A stretch of 64,000 bases of DNA from Flavobacteriales bacterium 33_180_T64 (GTDB lineage Bacteria > Bacteroidota > Bacteroidia > Flavobacteriales > Flavobacteriaceae): assembly GCA_002162685.1 (NCBI GenBank), contig MAAQ01000016.1, positions 161,946-225,945 on the forward strand, read 5' to 3'. Below, one piece after another: positions 33,493 through 41,208 of the stretch. The translations under genes were made by a program, and so were the position numbers. Position 1 is the stretch's first letter, and every line of letters starts with the position of its first letter. The notes under the pieces are model-generated. The model was not told where the DNA came from. It searched no databases and worked only from the letters and a program-made list of their open reading frames with translations.

Positions 33493-35004
33493 CTAATTAA
33501 CAGTTTGTGCTCTTTTAATTAGGTTTAGTGTGGTCTCGTAAAGCGGTTTGGATTCTATTTTACTCTTTAGCCATGCATAAAAACTCATAACAAAGATATC
33601 TTCCTGTTTTTCATCAATCCAATCAAATGCATGTTCTACTTTGTGTTTGAAATTGGTTGAAGTTATTTTTTCAGGATATTTAAAATAGAATACAACTAAA
33701 TTAACAAAAGTGATAACACGCTCTTGGTTAATTTGTTTAAGGTAGTCGAAGTAGGAGCGCTTAAAGCTTAATAATCTAGAATCTACCAAATTTAAATCGC
33801 CCAATTCAATGTAGAGAATGATTTCGGCTAAATTCTTTTTAATAACCCATTCTTTACCCGCTTTCTCTATATAGTATTTATCAGTATGGTAAAACTTAGA
33901 ATAGATGCTTTTAGCGTTTTTGAAATCAGATTTTTGAATATAGAACATGACCAAACCTAGATGAATATCTAATAACGATTCTAAATCGGTATGCTTAGTT
34001 TGTTTCACCGATTCTAATAAGTTTATGGCTTGATCTTGATTATTGCTGTAATTGTAATTGAGTGCCGTTAGTAAATAATATTTTAGGTTGAATGTAGAAT
34101 CATACTTTTTTCTCTGTTGTAGCATGAGCGATTTCATTAGTTCTAAGTAGTGTAATGATGCTTCAAATTTTTTATTTCTAAATAAAGCGTTTGCAATCAT
34201 ATAAACCACTTGAATGTGATATACGAGTTGCTTGTCTTTGGTTTTGTAATCTTTAATTTTTTGATAAGTCTCTATTAAAAAAGGCTCAATTTTTAAATAG
34301 TCATTAGTAACAAAGGCAGATAGACTGACAATGGTCATTAATTGATATAATGATTTAAATGATAATAATTTAGTGCTACTAATATTATGTTCTTTTAGAG
34401 TGTTGTCGAGTATGGTTTTAAAATCAACCACTTTCCCTTTATACGTGATATCATTTAATGTTTGTCTTATTTTAGCGTACACAAGGTTTAATTCTTCTTC
34501 AATGAAATGTTGTTTTTGATTGCTTCGGAAATTTGAAATTAATAGATCAATATCTATTGTAGGGTTTAGATAAGCGTACTGAATTTGGGTATGGTAAATT
34601 TCATTAAGAATGGGGAATAACTGGTGCTCTTGTGCTAGACTTTCAGCTTTGTCAAGAATTTGATAAGCAATTTTAGGTTTTTTATGAAAGAGGAATGTTC
34701 TCGATGCTAAGATGTATTTTATGATTTGCATGTCTACAGAGTTCTCTTCCTCTAAATTAGTATTGGCAATAAAATCTATAAGCGATTGGTAAAGACGTTT
34801 TCTTAGTGCGTGATAGGCTACTTTGTTATCATTACTATAAATGGCCTGGCAAATCGCTTTAGACGGAAGCTCATTTTGTGCTAGAAGTTTAAATAATTGA
34901 ATGTTTTTAGTGTCATTCCTTTTATTCTTTTTTTCCAAATAACTAATGAAACGTTGTTCATCTTCCGAGGATAAGGTTGAAATTATAGCATTTAAATCTG
35001 TCAT
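33493..35004 (-). CDS. Large helical-repeat (TPR-like) protein of unknown function
   Basis: A 503-residue protein with no signal peptide, so probably cytoplasmic. The first 80 residues (STLSSEDEQRFISYLEKKNKRND and AICQAIYSNDN) are followed by helix pairs that look like degenerate tetratricopeptide repeats (ASLHYLELMKSLMLQQRKKY, AINLLESVKQT). I know similar proteins in Flavobacteria but no function. It diverges from the membrane-protein run at 35157; a link between them is possible but not shown. Confidence 0.75.
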   Translation of the reverse strand: MTDLNAIISTLSSEDEQRFISYLEKKNKRNDTKNIQLFKLLAQNELPSKAICQAIYSNDNKVAYHALRKRLYQSLIDFIANTNLEEENSVDMQIIKYILASRTFLFHKKPKIAYQILDKAESLAQEHQLFPILNEIYHTQIQYAYLNPTIDIDLLISNFRSNQKQHFIEEELNLVYAKIRQTLNDITYKGKVVDFKTILDNTLKEHNISSTKLLSFKSLYQLMTIVSLSAFVTNDYLKIEPFLIETYQKIKDYKTKDKQLVYHIQVVYMIANALFRNKKFEASLHYLELMKSLMLQQRKKYDSTFNLKYYLLTALNYNYSNNQDQAINLLESVKQTKHTDLESLLDIHLGLVMFYIQKSDFKNAKSIYSKFYHTDKYYIEKAGKEWVIKKNLAEIILYIELGDLNLVDSRLLSFKRSYFDYLKQINQERVITFVNLVVFYFKYPEKITSTNFKHKVEHAFDWIDEKQEDIFVMSFYAWLKSKIESKPLYETTLNLIKRAQTVN

Positions 35005-35099
35005 TTAATCGTCAGTTAATTATTATTTTACTCAATAAAAATAGTAATTAATAATGTAATTATAAAAATTTAGTCGTCAGTATTTAATATAAACAGTGT

Positions 35100-35129
35100 T
35101 TTGTAATTGGGTTAGCTATCGCACATTTG
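35100..35129 (+). promoter_or_regulatory. Candidate promoter of the membrane-protein run
   Basis: TTTG at 35100-35103 is followed after 18 bases by CACATTTG (35122-35129), close to the TTTG-N19-TAnnTTTG Bacteroidota pattern. It stands 28 bases before the ATG at 35157. Confidence 0.4.
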
Positions 35130-35156
35130 TAGTGTAATCAACAAAACAAAAAAATT

Positions 35157-35321
35157 ATGCAGACAAAACAATTTATTAAAACCACACTATTTGTAGTCGC
35201 GATAAGTGCCATAGTAATATTCTCAAAACAAATTCAAAGGGAGATTATTGAAAACTATAATCACTGTGTAGATCAATTAGCAAGTAGAAACATATCTAGT
35301 GTAACTCCTTTAGGTTTCTAA
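35157..35321 (+). CDS. Small single-TM protein, 54 residues
   Basis: Begins MQTKQFIKTT and has one hydrophobic helix (LFVVAISAIVIFS), followed by a polar tail. The stop codon is three bases before the ATG of the next gene, and a candidate promoter lies upstream. Codon pattern and tight packing support it as a real gene. I do not know the family; a small membrane protein acting with the next ones is the natural guess. Confidence 0.6.
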   Translation: MQTKQFIKTTLFVVAISAIVIFSKQIQREIIENYNHCVDQLASRNISSVTPLGF

Positions 35322-35323
35322 TC

Positions 35324-35791
35324 ATGAAACTCAAGCAACTAAATATGGCATTTGTCATTACTACAGGAGTTTCGGTAGTTGTATTTATCTATTTGGTATT
35401 TCTGGGATATGATGAAATTAAAACCTTAAAAGATGTTATAAAGATTATTGCATCTATCCTATTTCCAATACCTATGTTGTTTTTTGTGCGCTTTGTTTTA
35501 ATAGAGCATTTTTTACCACAAAACACAGATGAATACAAACTGAAACATCAAAAACCAGCAACTATTTTACTAGTAGTAAGTGTGATTATTGGGGTCGTAA
35601 GTATGCAGCTTATAGAATGGTTAACGGGTCAAACTCTAGAAGATCATCTCATTTTTGCACACCTTATTAACTCTACAGCCATTAGTAGCTATGTGCTTAA
35701 TTACATTTTGTACAATAATTTGAGAGTCAACGGAATTTTAAGTGGTGTATTACTCTCATTAGCTATCCATGTGTTTTTTTTAACCGCTTAA
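35324..35791 (+). CDS. Four-TM membrane protein of unknown function
   Basis: A 155-residue protein with hydrophobic stretches near residues 10-28, 40-60, 85-105 and 130-152. No catalytic or binding motif is visible. It lies behind the 54-residue protein and in front of a second four-TM protein, all in the same direction. I do not recognise the family. Confidence 0.72.
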   Translation: MKLKQLNMAFVITTGVSVVVFIYLVFLGYDEIKTLKDVIKIIASILFPIPMLFFVRFVLIEHFLPQNTDEYKLKHQKPATILLVVSVIIGVVSMQLIEWLTGQTLEDHLIFAHLINSTAISSYVLNYILYNNLRVNGILSGVLLSLAIHVFFLTA

Positions 35792-35829
35792 TTAAACTGA
35801 ACTATTAAAATCATCAAAAATTTAAAATT

Positions 35830-36312
35830 ATGAATCCAATTATTCAATCACCGAAACCGAGAACTAATGCGAACAAAAGGGAATTGTTATTTACATTTCA
35901 ATCCATAATTGTTACAGGTTTATTAGCCTTTACAGCAATCGCTTTTTTCTTTTATTATGATTTATCTATTGTAAAAGGAATCAAAGTTATTTTTGCACCT
36001 TTTCTATCTGTTGTGCCTTTATTATTTATTCTTTCTATTCTTAGAGATTTGCGAAAAGGTTTTAAAGAAGGTAATTATAGTAAAGATGAGATGATAAAAT
36101 TTTGTCTTATTACTGCAGGAATTACAGTAGCATTTACTGGAATTACATTTTTACTCTCTAAAATAGAAGCTTTAGAAATATTATTGGCTGCTATCATGGC
36201 TATTTTAAGTGTCGTCTTCTTTTTGAGAAGTAAAATCAAAGATATTTTAGGGATGAGTATCATCACAGGAATTGCTGAAGGAATTATCGTCTATATGATT
36301 TTTTTGTTTTGA
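35830..36312 (+). CDS. Second four-TM membrane protein of unknown function
   Basis: A 160-residue protein: a polar start (MNPIIQSPKPRTNANKRE), then hydrophobic segments near 24-45, 55-70, 95-115 and 118-155. A charged loop (RDLRKGFKEGNYSKDEM) lies in the middle. It is similar in size and layout to the protein before it, but I see no clear sequence identity. A hairpin with a T-rich 3' end follows its stop codon. Confidence 0.72.
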   Translation: MNPIIQSPKPRTNANKRELLFTFQSIIVTGLLAFTAIAFFFYYDLSIVKGIKVIFAPFLSVVPLLFILSILRDLRKGFKEGNYSKDEMIKFCLITAGITVAFTGITFLLSKIEALEILLAAIMAILSVVFFLRSKIKDILGMSIITGIAEGIIVYMIFLF

Positions 36313-36330
36313 TGATGGGTTGATTACCCA

Positions 36331-36370
36331 AAACCTTTCAGGCTTTTTTTGAAGTCTGAAAGGTTTTTAA
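36331..36370 (+). terminator. Terminator or attenuator between the four-TM protein and the CPBP-like gene
   Basis: aaacctttcag (36331-36341) pairs with ctgaaaggttt (36356-36366), followed by T residues. It should end or reduce transcription of the first three small genes before the CPBP-like gene. Confidence 0.75.
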
Positions 36371-36382
36371 AAAGCTATATAT

Positions 36383-37078
36383 ATGAAAACAAAACTCACT
36401 AAGTATTTAACAGACTTCTCAAACTTTAGCTTAACCAGACCAATTTCAGATAAAGTACGATTTGTTGAAATAGCAGCTGTAGCACTTACAGGTGTTGGTA
36501 AATTTGTGTTTATGGATTATCTCAATTGGCGGTTAGCATTTGTTATTATTGCCATTTTATTATGGTCGCTTTATGTGCGTTACCGTTTTAAAAAAGATAA
36601 ATTGGTTTTAAAAGATTGGGGTTTTCGTTTCGATAATTTTAAAACCGTATTAAAATTAGTGCTGCCTTTTGCTGTTATAGCTATTGTGTCATTTATTGGT
36701 ATTGGTTATGTACAAGGAACTCTAAATCCAACCTGGCATATTATACCATTATTAATTACATATCCTATTTGGGGAGCTGTTCAGCAATTCCTAACCATTG
36801 GTTTAGTTGCAGGTAATTTAAGGACATTAAAAACTATTAAACTTAGAAAAGTTACTGTTATTCTTTTAACCGCTATCTTGTTTTCAGTTGTACATTATCC
36901 GTCTGTTTGGTTAATGATCGGAACATTTATTTTAGCTTTATTTTATGGCTATATTTATCTGAAATCTAAAAATTTATATGTTTTAGGGCTATGTCATGGA
37001 TGGTTAGGGGCTTTGTTTTATTATACAGTTGTTAATCAAGATCCTTTTGCAGATGTATTTTTAAAATTTTTAAACTAA
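36383..37078 (+). CDS. CPBP-family-like intramembrane protein with degenerate first motif
   Basis: A 231-residue polytopic membrane protein. The third-quarter motif ILFSVVHYPSVWLMIGTFILALFYGYIY matches motif 2 of CPBP (Abi/CAAX-like) intramembrane peptidases, and NLYVLGLCHGWLG matches motif 3. The usual EExxxR of motif 1 reads WGAVQQFLTIG here, so the two catalytic glutamates are replaced by glutamines. It may be a non-proteolytic member or use a different chemistry; that is inference. It is followed after four bases by the DUF2157 gene. Confidence 0.75.
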   Translation: MKTKLTKYLTDFSNFSLTRPISDKVRFVEIAAVALTGVGKFVFMDYLNWRLAFVIIAILLWSLYVRYRFKKDKLVLKDWGFRFDNFKTVLKLVLPFAVIAIVSFIGIGYVQGTLNPTWHIIPLLITYPIWGAVQQFLTIGLVAGNLRTLKTIKLRKVTVILLTAILFSVVHYPSVWLMIGTFILALFYGYIYLKSKNLYVLGLCHGWLGALFYYTVVNQDPFADVFLKFLN

Positions 37079-37082
37079 AATT

Positions 37083-38369
37083 ATGAACTCAAAACTTATA
37101 AAAGAGCTACCTGATTTGGTGGAAAATGATGTGATCTCAAAAGAGGTCGCTTCAAAAATTGAACACTATTACCTTTCGCGACAGCAAAACACACCTAATA
37201 AATTATTTGCCATTTTTGGTGTTTTGGGTTCACTACTGGTTGGTTTGGGAATTATTCTCATTCTTGCTCATAATTGGGATAATTTTGATAGAATTACAAA
37301 AACCATTTTTGCATTTCTCCCATTAATTATTGGTCAATTATTTGTTGCCTTTTCTATTCTGAAGAAAAAAAGTGTCACTTGGAAAGAAGCTTCTGGAACA
37401 TTTTTGTTTTTTACTATAGGCTCGAGTATTGCACTTGTAAGTCAAATTTATAATATACCTGGCAATTTAAGTGCCTATGTATTAACTTGGATTGTTTTAA
37501 GCTTACCGTTGATATATCTACTTAAATCAAATGCGATAGCCATTTTAAATATAGTCTTTGCTACATTTTATGCCTTTGAGTTTGGTTATGGGTATTATAC
37601 AATAGATCAAACACCGTGGTTGTATCTTGTTATAATGGCTTTAATTATTCCACATTATATCCACTTGTTAAAGCATCATAAAACATCAAATATAACGTCT
37701 ATTTTTAATTGGCTATTCCCATTAAGTATAACTATTGTGCTTGGCGCTTTTGTTCAAGATGCTTCAGAATTAGGCTTTTTAATGTACCTCTTGCTGTTCA
37801 GTGTCTTTTATAATATTGGGAAGATTCCATTTTTTAATACTCAAAAATTGCGAAAAAATGGATATCTCATTTTTGGGTCTCTAGGTATTGTGATTATGTT
37901 ACTTACGATGAGTTTTGACGGGTTTTGGTACTTAGAAGAATTCTTCTTAAACACTCAAGAGACATATATCTCAATAGTGTTATTTGTTGCTAATTTAGGC
38001 ATATTACTTTTTGTGTATTCAAGAAAATGGCTAAAAGAGTTTAACTTGTTTCAGTATATATTTATTCTGTTTTCGATACTTTATATTTTGGGATTAAATA
38101 TTCCAATTGTAGGAACTATTATAGTGAATTGTATTGTGTTTGTTTTAGGAGTAACCACAATTAAAATTGGGGCCGATAAATTTCATTTTGGGATTTTAAA
38201 CTACGGACTCCTAATCATTACAGCGCTTGTAGTATGTCGGTTTTTTGATACTAATATGAGTTTTGTGATTAGAGGATTATTGTTTGTTGGAGTAGGCTTA
38301 GGCTTCTTTTTTACAAATTATATGATGCTTAAAAAACAGAAATCTAATGTTGAATCTTTAAAAAACTAA
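37083..38369 (+). CDS. DUF2157-family membrane protein
   Basis: A 428-residue protein. The N-terminal 40 residues are cytoplasmic and helical (LIKELPDLVENDVISKEVASKIEHYYL), then about twelve hydrophobic segments follow. The block GSLLVGLGIILILAHNWDNF is the DUF2157 signature. Function is unknown. Genes of this family often stand next to a GDYXXLXY protein, as here, which suggests a working pair. Confidence 0.88.
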   Translation: MNSKLIKELPDLVENDVISKEVASKIEHYYLSRQQNTPNKLFAIFGVLGSLLVGLGIILILAHNWDNFDRITKTIFAFLPLIIGQLFVAFSILKKKSVTWKEASGTFLFFTIGSSIALVSQIYNIPGNLSAYVLTWIVLSLPLIYLLKSNAIAILNIVFATFYAFEFGYGYYTIDQTPWLYLVIMALIIPHYIHLLKHHKTSNITSIFNWLFPLSITIVLGAFVQDASELGFLMYLLLFSVFYNIGKIPFFNTQKLRKNGYLIFGSLGIVIMLLTMSFDGFWYLEEFFLNTQETYISIVLFVANLGILLFVYSRKWLKEFNLFQYIFILFSILYILGLNIPIVGTIIVNCIVFVLGVTTIKIGADKFHFGILNYGLLIITALVVCRFFDTNMSFVIRGLLFVGVGLGFFFTNYMMLKKQKSNVESLKN

Positions 38370-38373
38370 ATCT

Positions 38374-38931
38374 ATGAAAACGAAACATATTTTTATTCTA
38401 TTTGTTCTTCTAGCGCTTGTGCAACTTTGCATTCCTGCGCAAATGATTTTTAATCGAGAATCGATATTAAAACAGGGAATTGCCTATAAATTTAAAACCG
38501 AACCTGTAGACCCTTCAGATCCTTTTAAAGGAAAATATATCTATCTAAATTATGATCTTAGAAACGTAGAAGTAGGAGATAAAGACTGGCACCGAAAACA
38601 AGATGTTTATATTTCAATTGCTAATGATAGTTTAGGGTTTGCTAAAGCCGTAACAGCAAGTTTGGAAAAACCTGAATCAGGCGATTTTGTTTTGGCAAAA
38701 GCAGATTGGTATAGTGAATCCACAAGTGAATTGCGATTTAGTTTTCCGTTTAATGAATTTTATATGGAAGAAAGTAAAGCCTATGACGCCGAAGTGGCAC
38801 ATAGAGATGCGCAGCGTGATTCGTTACCTAATAATACCTATGCTCTAGTATATATTAAAGACGGTGAAGCGGTCTTAGAGAATGTATTTATCAATGACAT
38901 TCCAATAGCGACGTTTGTAGAAAACGAGTAA
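38374..38931 (+). CDS. GDYXXLXY-domain protein
   Basis: A 185-residue protein with an N-terminal membrane or signal segment (HIFILFVLLALVQLCIPAQMIF). The GDYXXLXY signature appears as DPFKGKYIYLNYDLRNV at about residues 48-64. The soluble part should face the outside. It starts four bases after the DUF2157 gene; the pairing is common in Bacteria and points to a two-part membrane complex of unknown function. Confidence 0.88.
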   Translation: MKTKHIFILFVLLALVQLCIPAQMIFNRESILKQGIAYKFKTEPVDPSDPFKGKYIYLNYDLRNVEVGDKDWHRKQDVYISIANDSLGFAKAVTASLEKPESGDFVLAKADWYSESTSELRFSFPFNEFYMEESKAYDAEVAHRDAQRDSLPNNTYALVYIKDGEAVLENVFINDIPIATFVENE

Positions 38932-38982
38932 TAATGAGTTGGTTGTAAATTTTTCCTATCTTGTTACAACAAAATCTTTTGT

Positions 38983-39861
38983 ATGCCATATTGGTTGTCT
39001 ATAGTTATTATAATTCTTGCTATTTATATTGCGATTAGTGTCGCCTTGTATTACTTACAAGACTATATGTTGTTTAAGCCTGAAAAGTTGCCTGTTGATT
39101 TTCAGTTTGATTATGAAAATCAGGAAACCAAAGAGTATAATCTTGAAACTCGCGATGGCGCTATTATTAATGGGTTGCGTTTTTTCCCAAAGGGTGAAAG
39201 TAAAGGCGTTGTATTATATCTCAAGGGAAATTCTAAAAGTATTAAAGGTTGGGGGAAATTTGCTGTAGATTTTACGAGACATGGTTATAATGTAATTATG
39301 GTCGATTATCGTGGCTTCGGAAAAAGCACAGGAAGACGCTCTCAAAAAGCCATAAAACGCGATTTGCAATTGGTGTATAATAAACTGAAAGAACAAACTA
39401 CTGAAGACCGGGTTATTCTCTATGGAAGATCACTAGGTTCTGGTTTTGCAGCAAAGCTAGCGTCAATGAACAATCCCAAAATGCTTGTCCTTGATGCGCC
39501 CTATTATAGTTTAACTAAAGTAACGGCACGATATGCACCATTTATGCCATTGTCATTATTGATGAAATATCCGTTGCCAACCTACAAATGGTTAAAATAT
39601 GTGCAATGTCCTATTCATATTATTCATGGAACACATGATAAGTTAATTCCATTCAAAACGAGTTTGAAATTATCAAAGGTAAACCCTAAACTAACCAAGT
39701 TACATACAGTTATTGGTGGAGGACATAAAAACCTTAATAACTTTGAATCTTATCATAGTATGTTAGATGATATTTTAAATAAAGAACCCAAAACCATCGA
39801 TTTAGAAACCACAAGTATTAATGTCATTCACACCTCAAAACCGACTAAAAAGAAGGCTTAA
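38983..39861 (+). CDS. Alpha/beta hydrolase, N-terminally membrane-anchored (first of a tandem pair)
   Basis: A 292-residue serine hydrolase. The N-terminal helix (LSIVIIILAIYIAISVALYYL) anchors it in the membrane. The nucleophile elbow is GRSLGSG near residue 148. HGTHDKLIPF carries the acidic residue and GGGHKNLNN the histidine of the triad. The oxyanion segment VVLYLKGNSKS is close to the usual LYFHGNAG of this family, but the His is replaced by Lys. It overlaps the next hydrolase gene by 41 bases. Confidence 0.85.
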   Translation: MPYWLSIVIIILAIYIAISVALYYLQDYMLFKPEKLPVDFQFDYENQETKEYNLETRDGAIINGLRFFPKGESKGVVLYLKGNSKSIKGWGKFAVDFTRHGYNVIMVDYRGFGKSTGRRSQKAIKRDLQLVYNKLKEQTTEDRVILYGRSLGSGFAAKLASMNNPKMLVLDAPYYSLTKVTARYAPFMPLSLLMKYPLPTYKWLKYVQCPIHIIHGTHDKLIPFKTSLKLSKVNPKLTKLHTVIGGGHKNLNNFESYHSMLDDILNKEPKTIDLETTSINVIHTSKPTKKKA

Positions 39862-40648
39862 AAAAGTGCTTACAGTACTTTTGCTTTTATATGTTATGAT
39901 TGGAGCTTCACTATATTTTTTACAAGAAAAATTGTTGTTTTTACCAACGGTTTTATCTCAAGATTATCAATATGAATTTGATTCCCCTTATGAGGAATTA
40001 TTTTTAAAACCGGCTCAAGATGTATCTATAAATGCCCTACATTTTAAAACTAAGAATCCTAAAGGTGTTATTCTTTATTTTCATGGAAATGCTGGTGATT
40101 TGAGTCGTTGGGGAACAATTGCTGAATATTTCGTCGCTAAAAATTATGATGTGTTTATTATGGATTACCGTACCTATGGAAAAAGTACAGGAAAGCTTAG
40201 TGAGCAAGCATTTTATGAAGATGCTCAATATTGTTATGAGTATTTGTTAAAACAGTATTCTGAAAATGAAATCACGCTTTACGGACGTTCTTTAGGTACA
40301 GGCATTGCTAATTATTTAGCTTCCAGAAATAGTCCAAAGCAGTTAATTTTAGAAACGCCTTATTTCAGTATATTAGATGTCGCAAAACATCGGTTTCCTA
40401 TTTTTCCTATTAAAAAATTAATGAAATATGCATTTCCTTCAAATGCATTTATTATTGATGTGAAATGCCCAATAACTATCTTTCATGGAACTCATGATAG
40501 CGTAGTGCCTTATGCTTCTGCAGAAAAATTAAAAAATGTGGCGCCATCAGAATTAACAACCTTTATTACTATTGAAGGAGGAGGTCATAATAATTTGATT
40601 GAATTTGAGGTTTACAGAAATTCTATTGTTGATATTTTAGGTAACTAG
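39821..40648 (+). CDS. Alpha/beta hydrolase, membrane-anchored (second of a tandem pair)
   Basis: A 275-residue paralogue of the hydrolase just before it: the same anchor (VLTVLLLLYVMIGASLYFL), elbow GRSLGTGIANYLAS, acid in HGTHDSVVPY and histidine in GGGHNNLIEF. Here the HGN motif is intact (ILYFHGNAGDLSRWG), unlike the first copy. The start at 39821 overlaps the previous gene by 41 bases, and no later in-frame start would keep the anchor. The two genes probably arose by duplication. Confidence 0.87.
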   Translation: MSFTPQNRLKRRLKKVLTVLLLLYVMIGASLYFLQEKLLFLPTVLSQDYQYEFDSPYEELFLKPAQDVSINALHFKTKNPKGVILYFHGNAGDLSRWGTIAEYFVAKNYDVFIMDYRTYGKSTGKLSEQAFYEDAQYCYEYLLKQYSENEITLYGRSLGTGIANYLASRNSPKQLILETPYFSILDVAKHRFPIFPIKKLMKYAFPSNAFIIDVKCPITIFHGTHDSVVPYASAEKLKNVAPSELTTFITIEGGGHNNLIEFEVYRNSIVDILGN

Positions 40649-41117
40649 ATTTTCCTATTAAAACGAGTTTATAGAGAAAATAAAGAAAAGGACCACCAGA
40701 TATGGTTGTTAAAATTAAAGCAAAAATAGCAAGCTTCCATCCAATAAAAGGAACTTTGCTAATCTCTAAAAACACATCTGTTCGTTTGGATATATAAAAT
40801 ATTGATAGAATAGATACCCCTATGCAAAACCCAAGTAGTAGATAAGTGTAATCAATTTGTTTTGAAATAAATAGTTGATAGGCTAGACCTATACAAAAGG
40901 CAAAACTTCCAGAAATAAACATTCTTAATACCTGTTGTTGATTTTTGTGTTGAGAGCCTAGTTTAAAAGCTTGTGATAAGCAACTCTGACAATAGTTAAA
41001 GTTATGGTGAATGCAAGTGTGACACATGCCTCTACGACATTCTTTACATCTTTTTTGAAGAAAAAGATTTGGATGTGTATGGCAATAATATAAAGCTTTT
41101 GTGTTTAGGCTGTTCAA
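40623..41117 (-). CDS. B-box-like zinc-finger membrane protein
   Basis: A 164-residue protein. Residues 10-46 hold paired Cys/His ligands (CHTHPNLFLQKRCKEC, MCHTCIHHNFNYCQSC), like a B-box zinc finger. Three to four hydrophobic segments follow (VLRMFISGSFAFCIGLAYQLF, YLLLGFCIGVSILSIFYI). Such proteins are common in Bacteroidota, function unknown. Its 3' end overlaps the convergent hydrolase gene by 26 bases. Confidence 0.8.
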   Translation of the reverse strand: MNSLNTKALYYCHTHPNLFLQKRCKECRRGMCHTCIHHNFNYCQSCLSQAFKLGSQHKNQQQVLRMFISGSFAFCIGLAYQLFISKQIDYTYLLLGFCIGVSILSIFYISKRTDVFLEISKVPFIGWKLAIFALILTTISGGPFLYFLYKLVLIGKSSYLKYQQ

Positions 41118-41151
41118 TAATTCTATTTATAGTGAAATGTAATGATAATAA

Positions 41152-41184
41152 AAAAAGCTCCAGAATAAACTGAAGCTTTTTTGT
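41152..41184 (-). terminator. Terminator after the zinc metalloprotease gene
   Basis: agctccag and ctgaagct form an 8-bp stem with one mismatch, flanked by A- and T-tracts, 25 bases after the stop codon of the minus-strand metalloprotease gene. Confidence 0.7.
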
Positions 41185-41208
41185 TTTTATTAGTGTCTAA
41201 TATCAATT

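Noticed and set aside
36331..36370. Possible riboswitch before the CPBP-like gene
   Set aside because: Only one simple stem-loop with a T-tract is seen, which is explained by a terminator.
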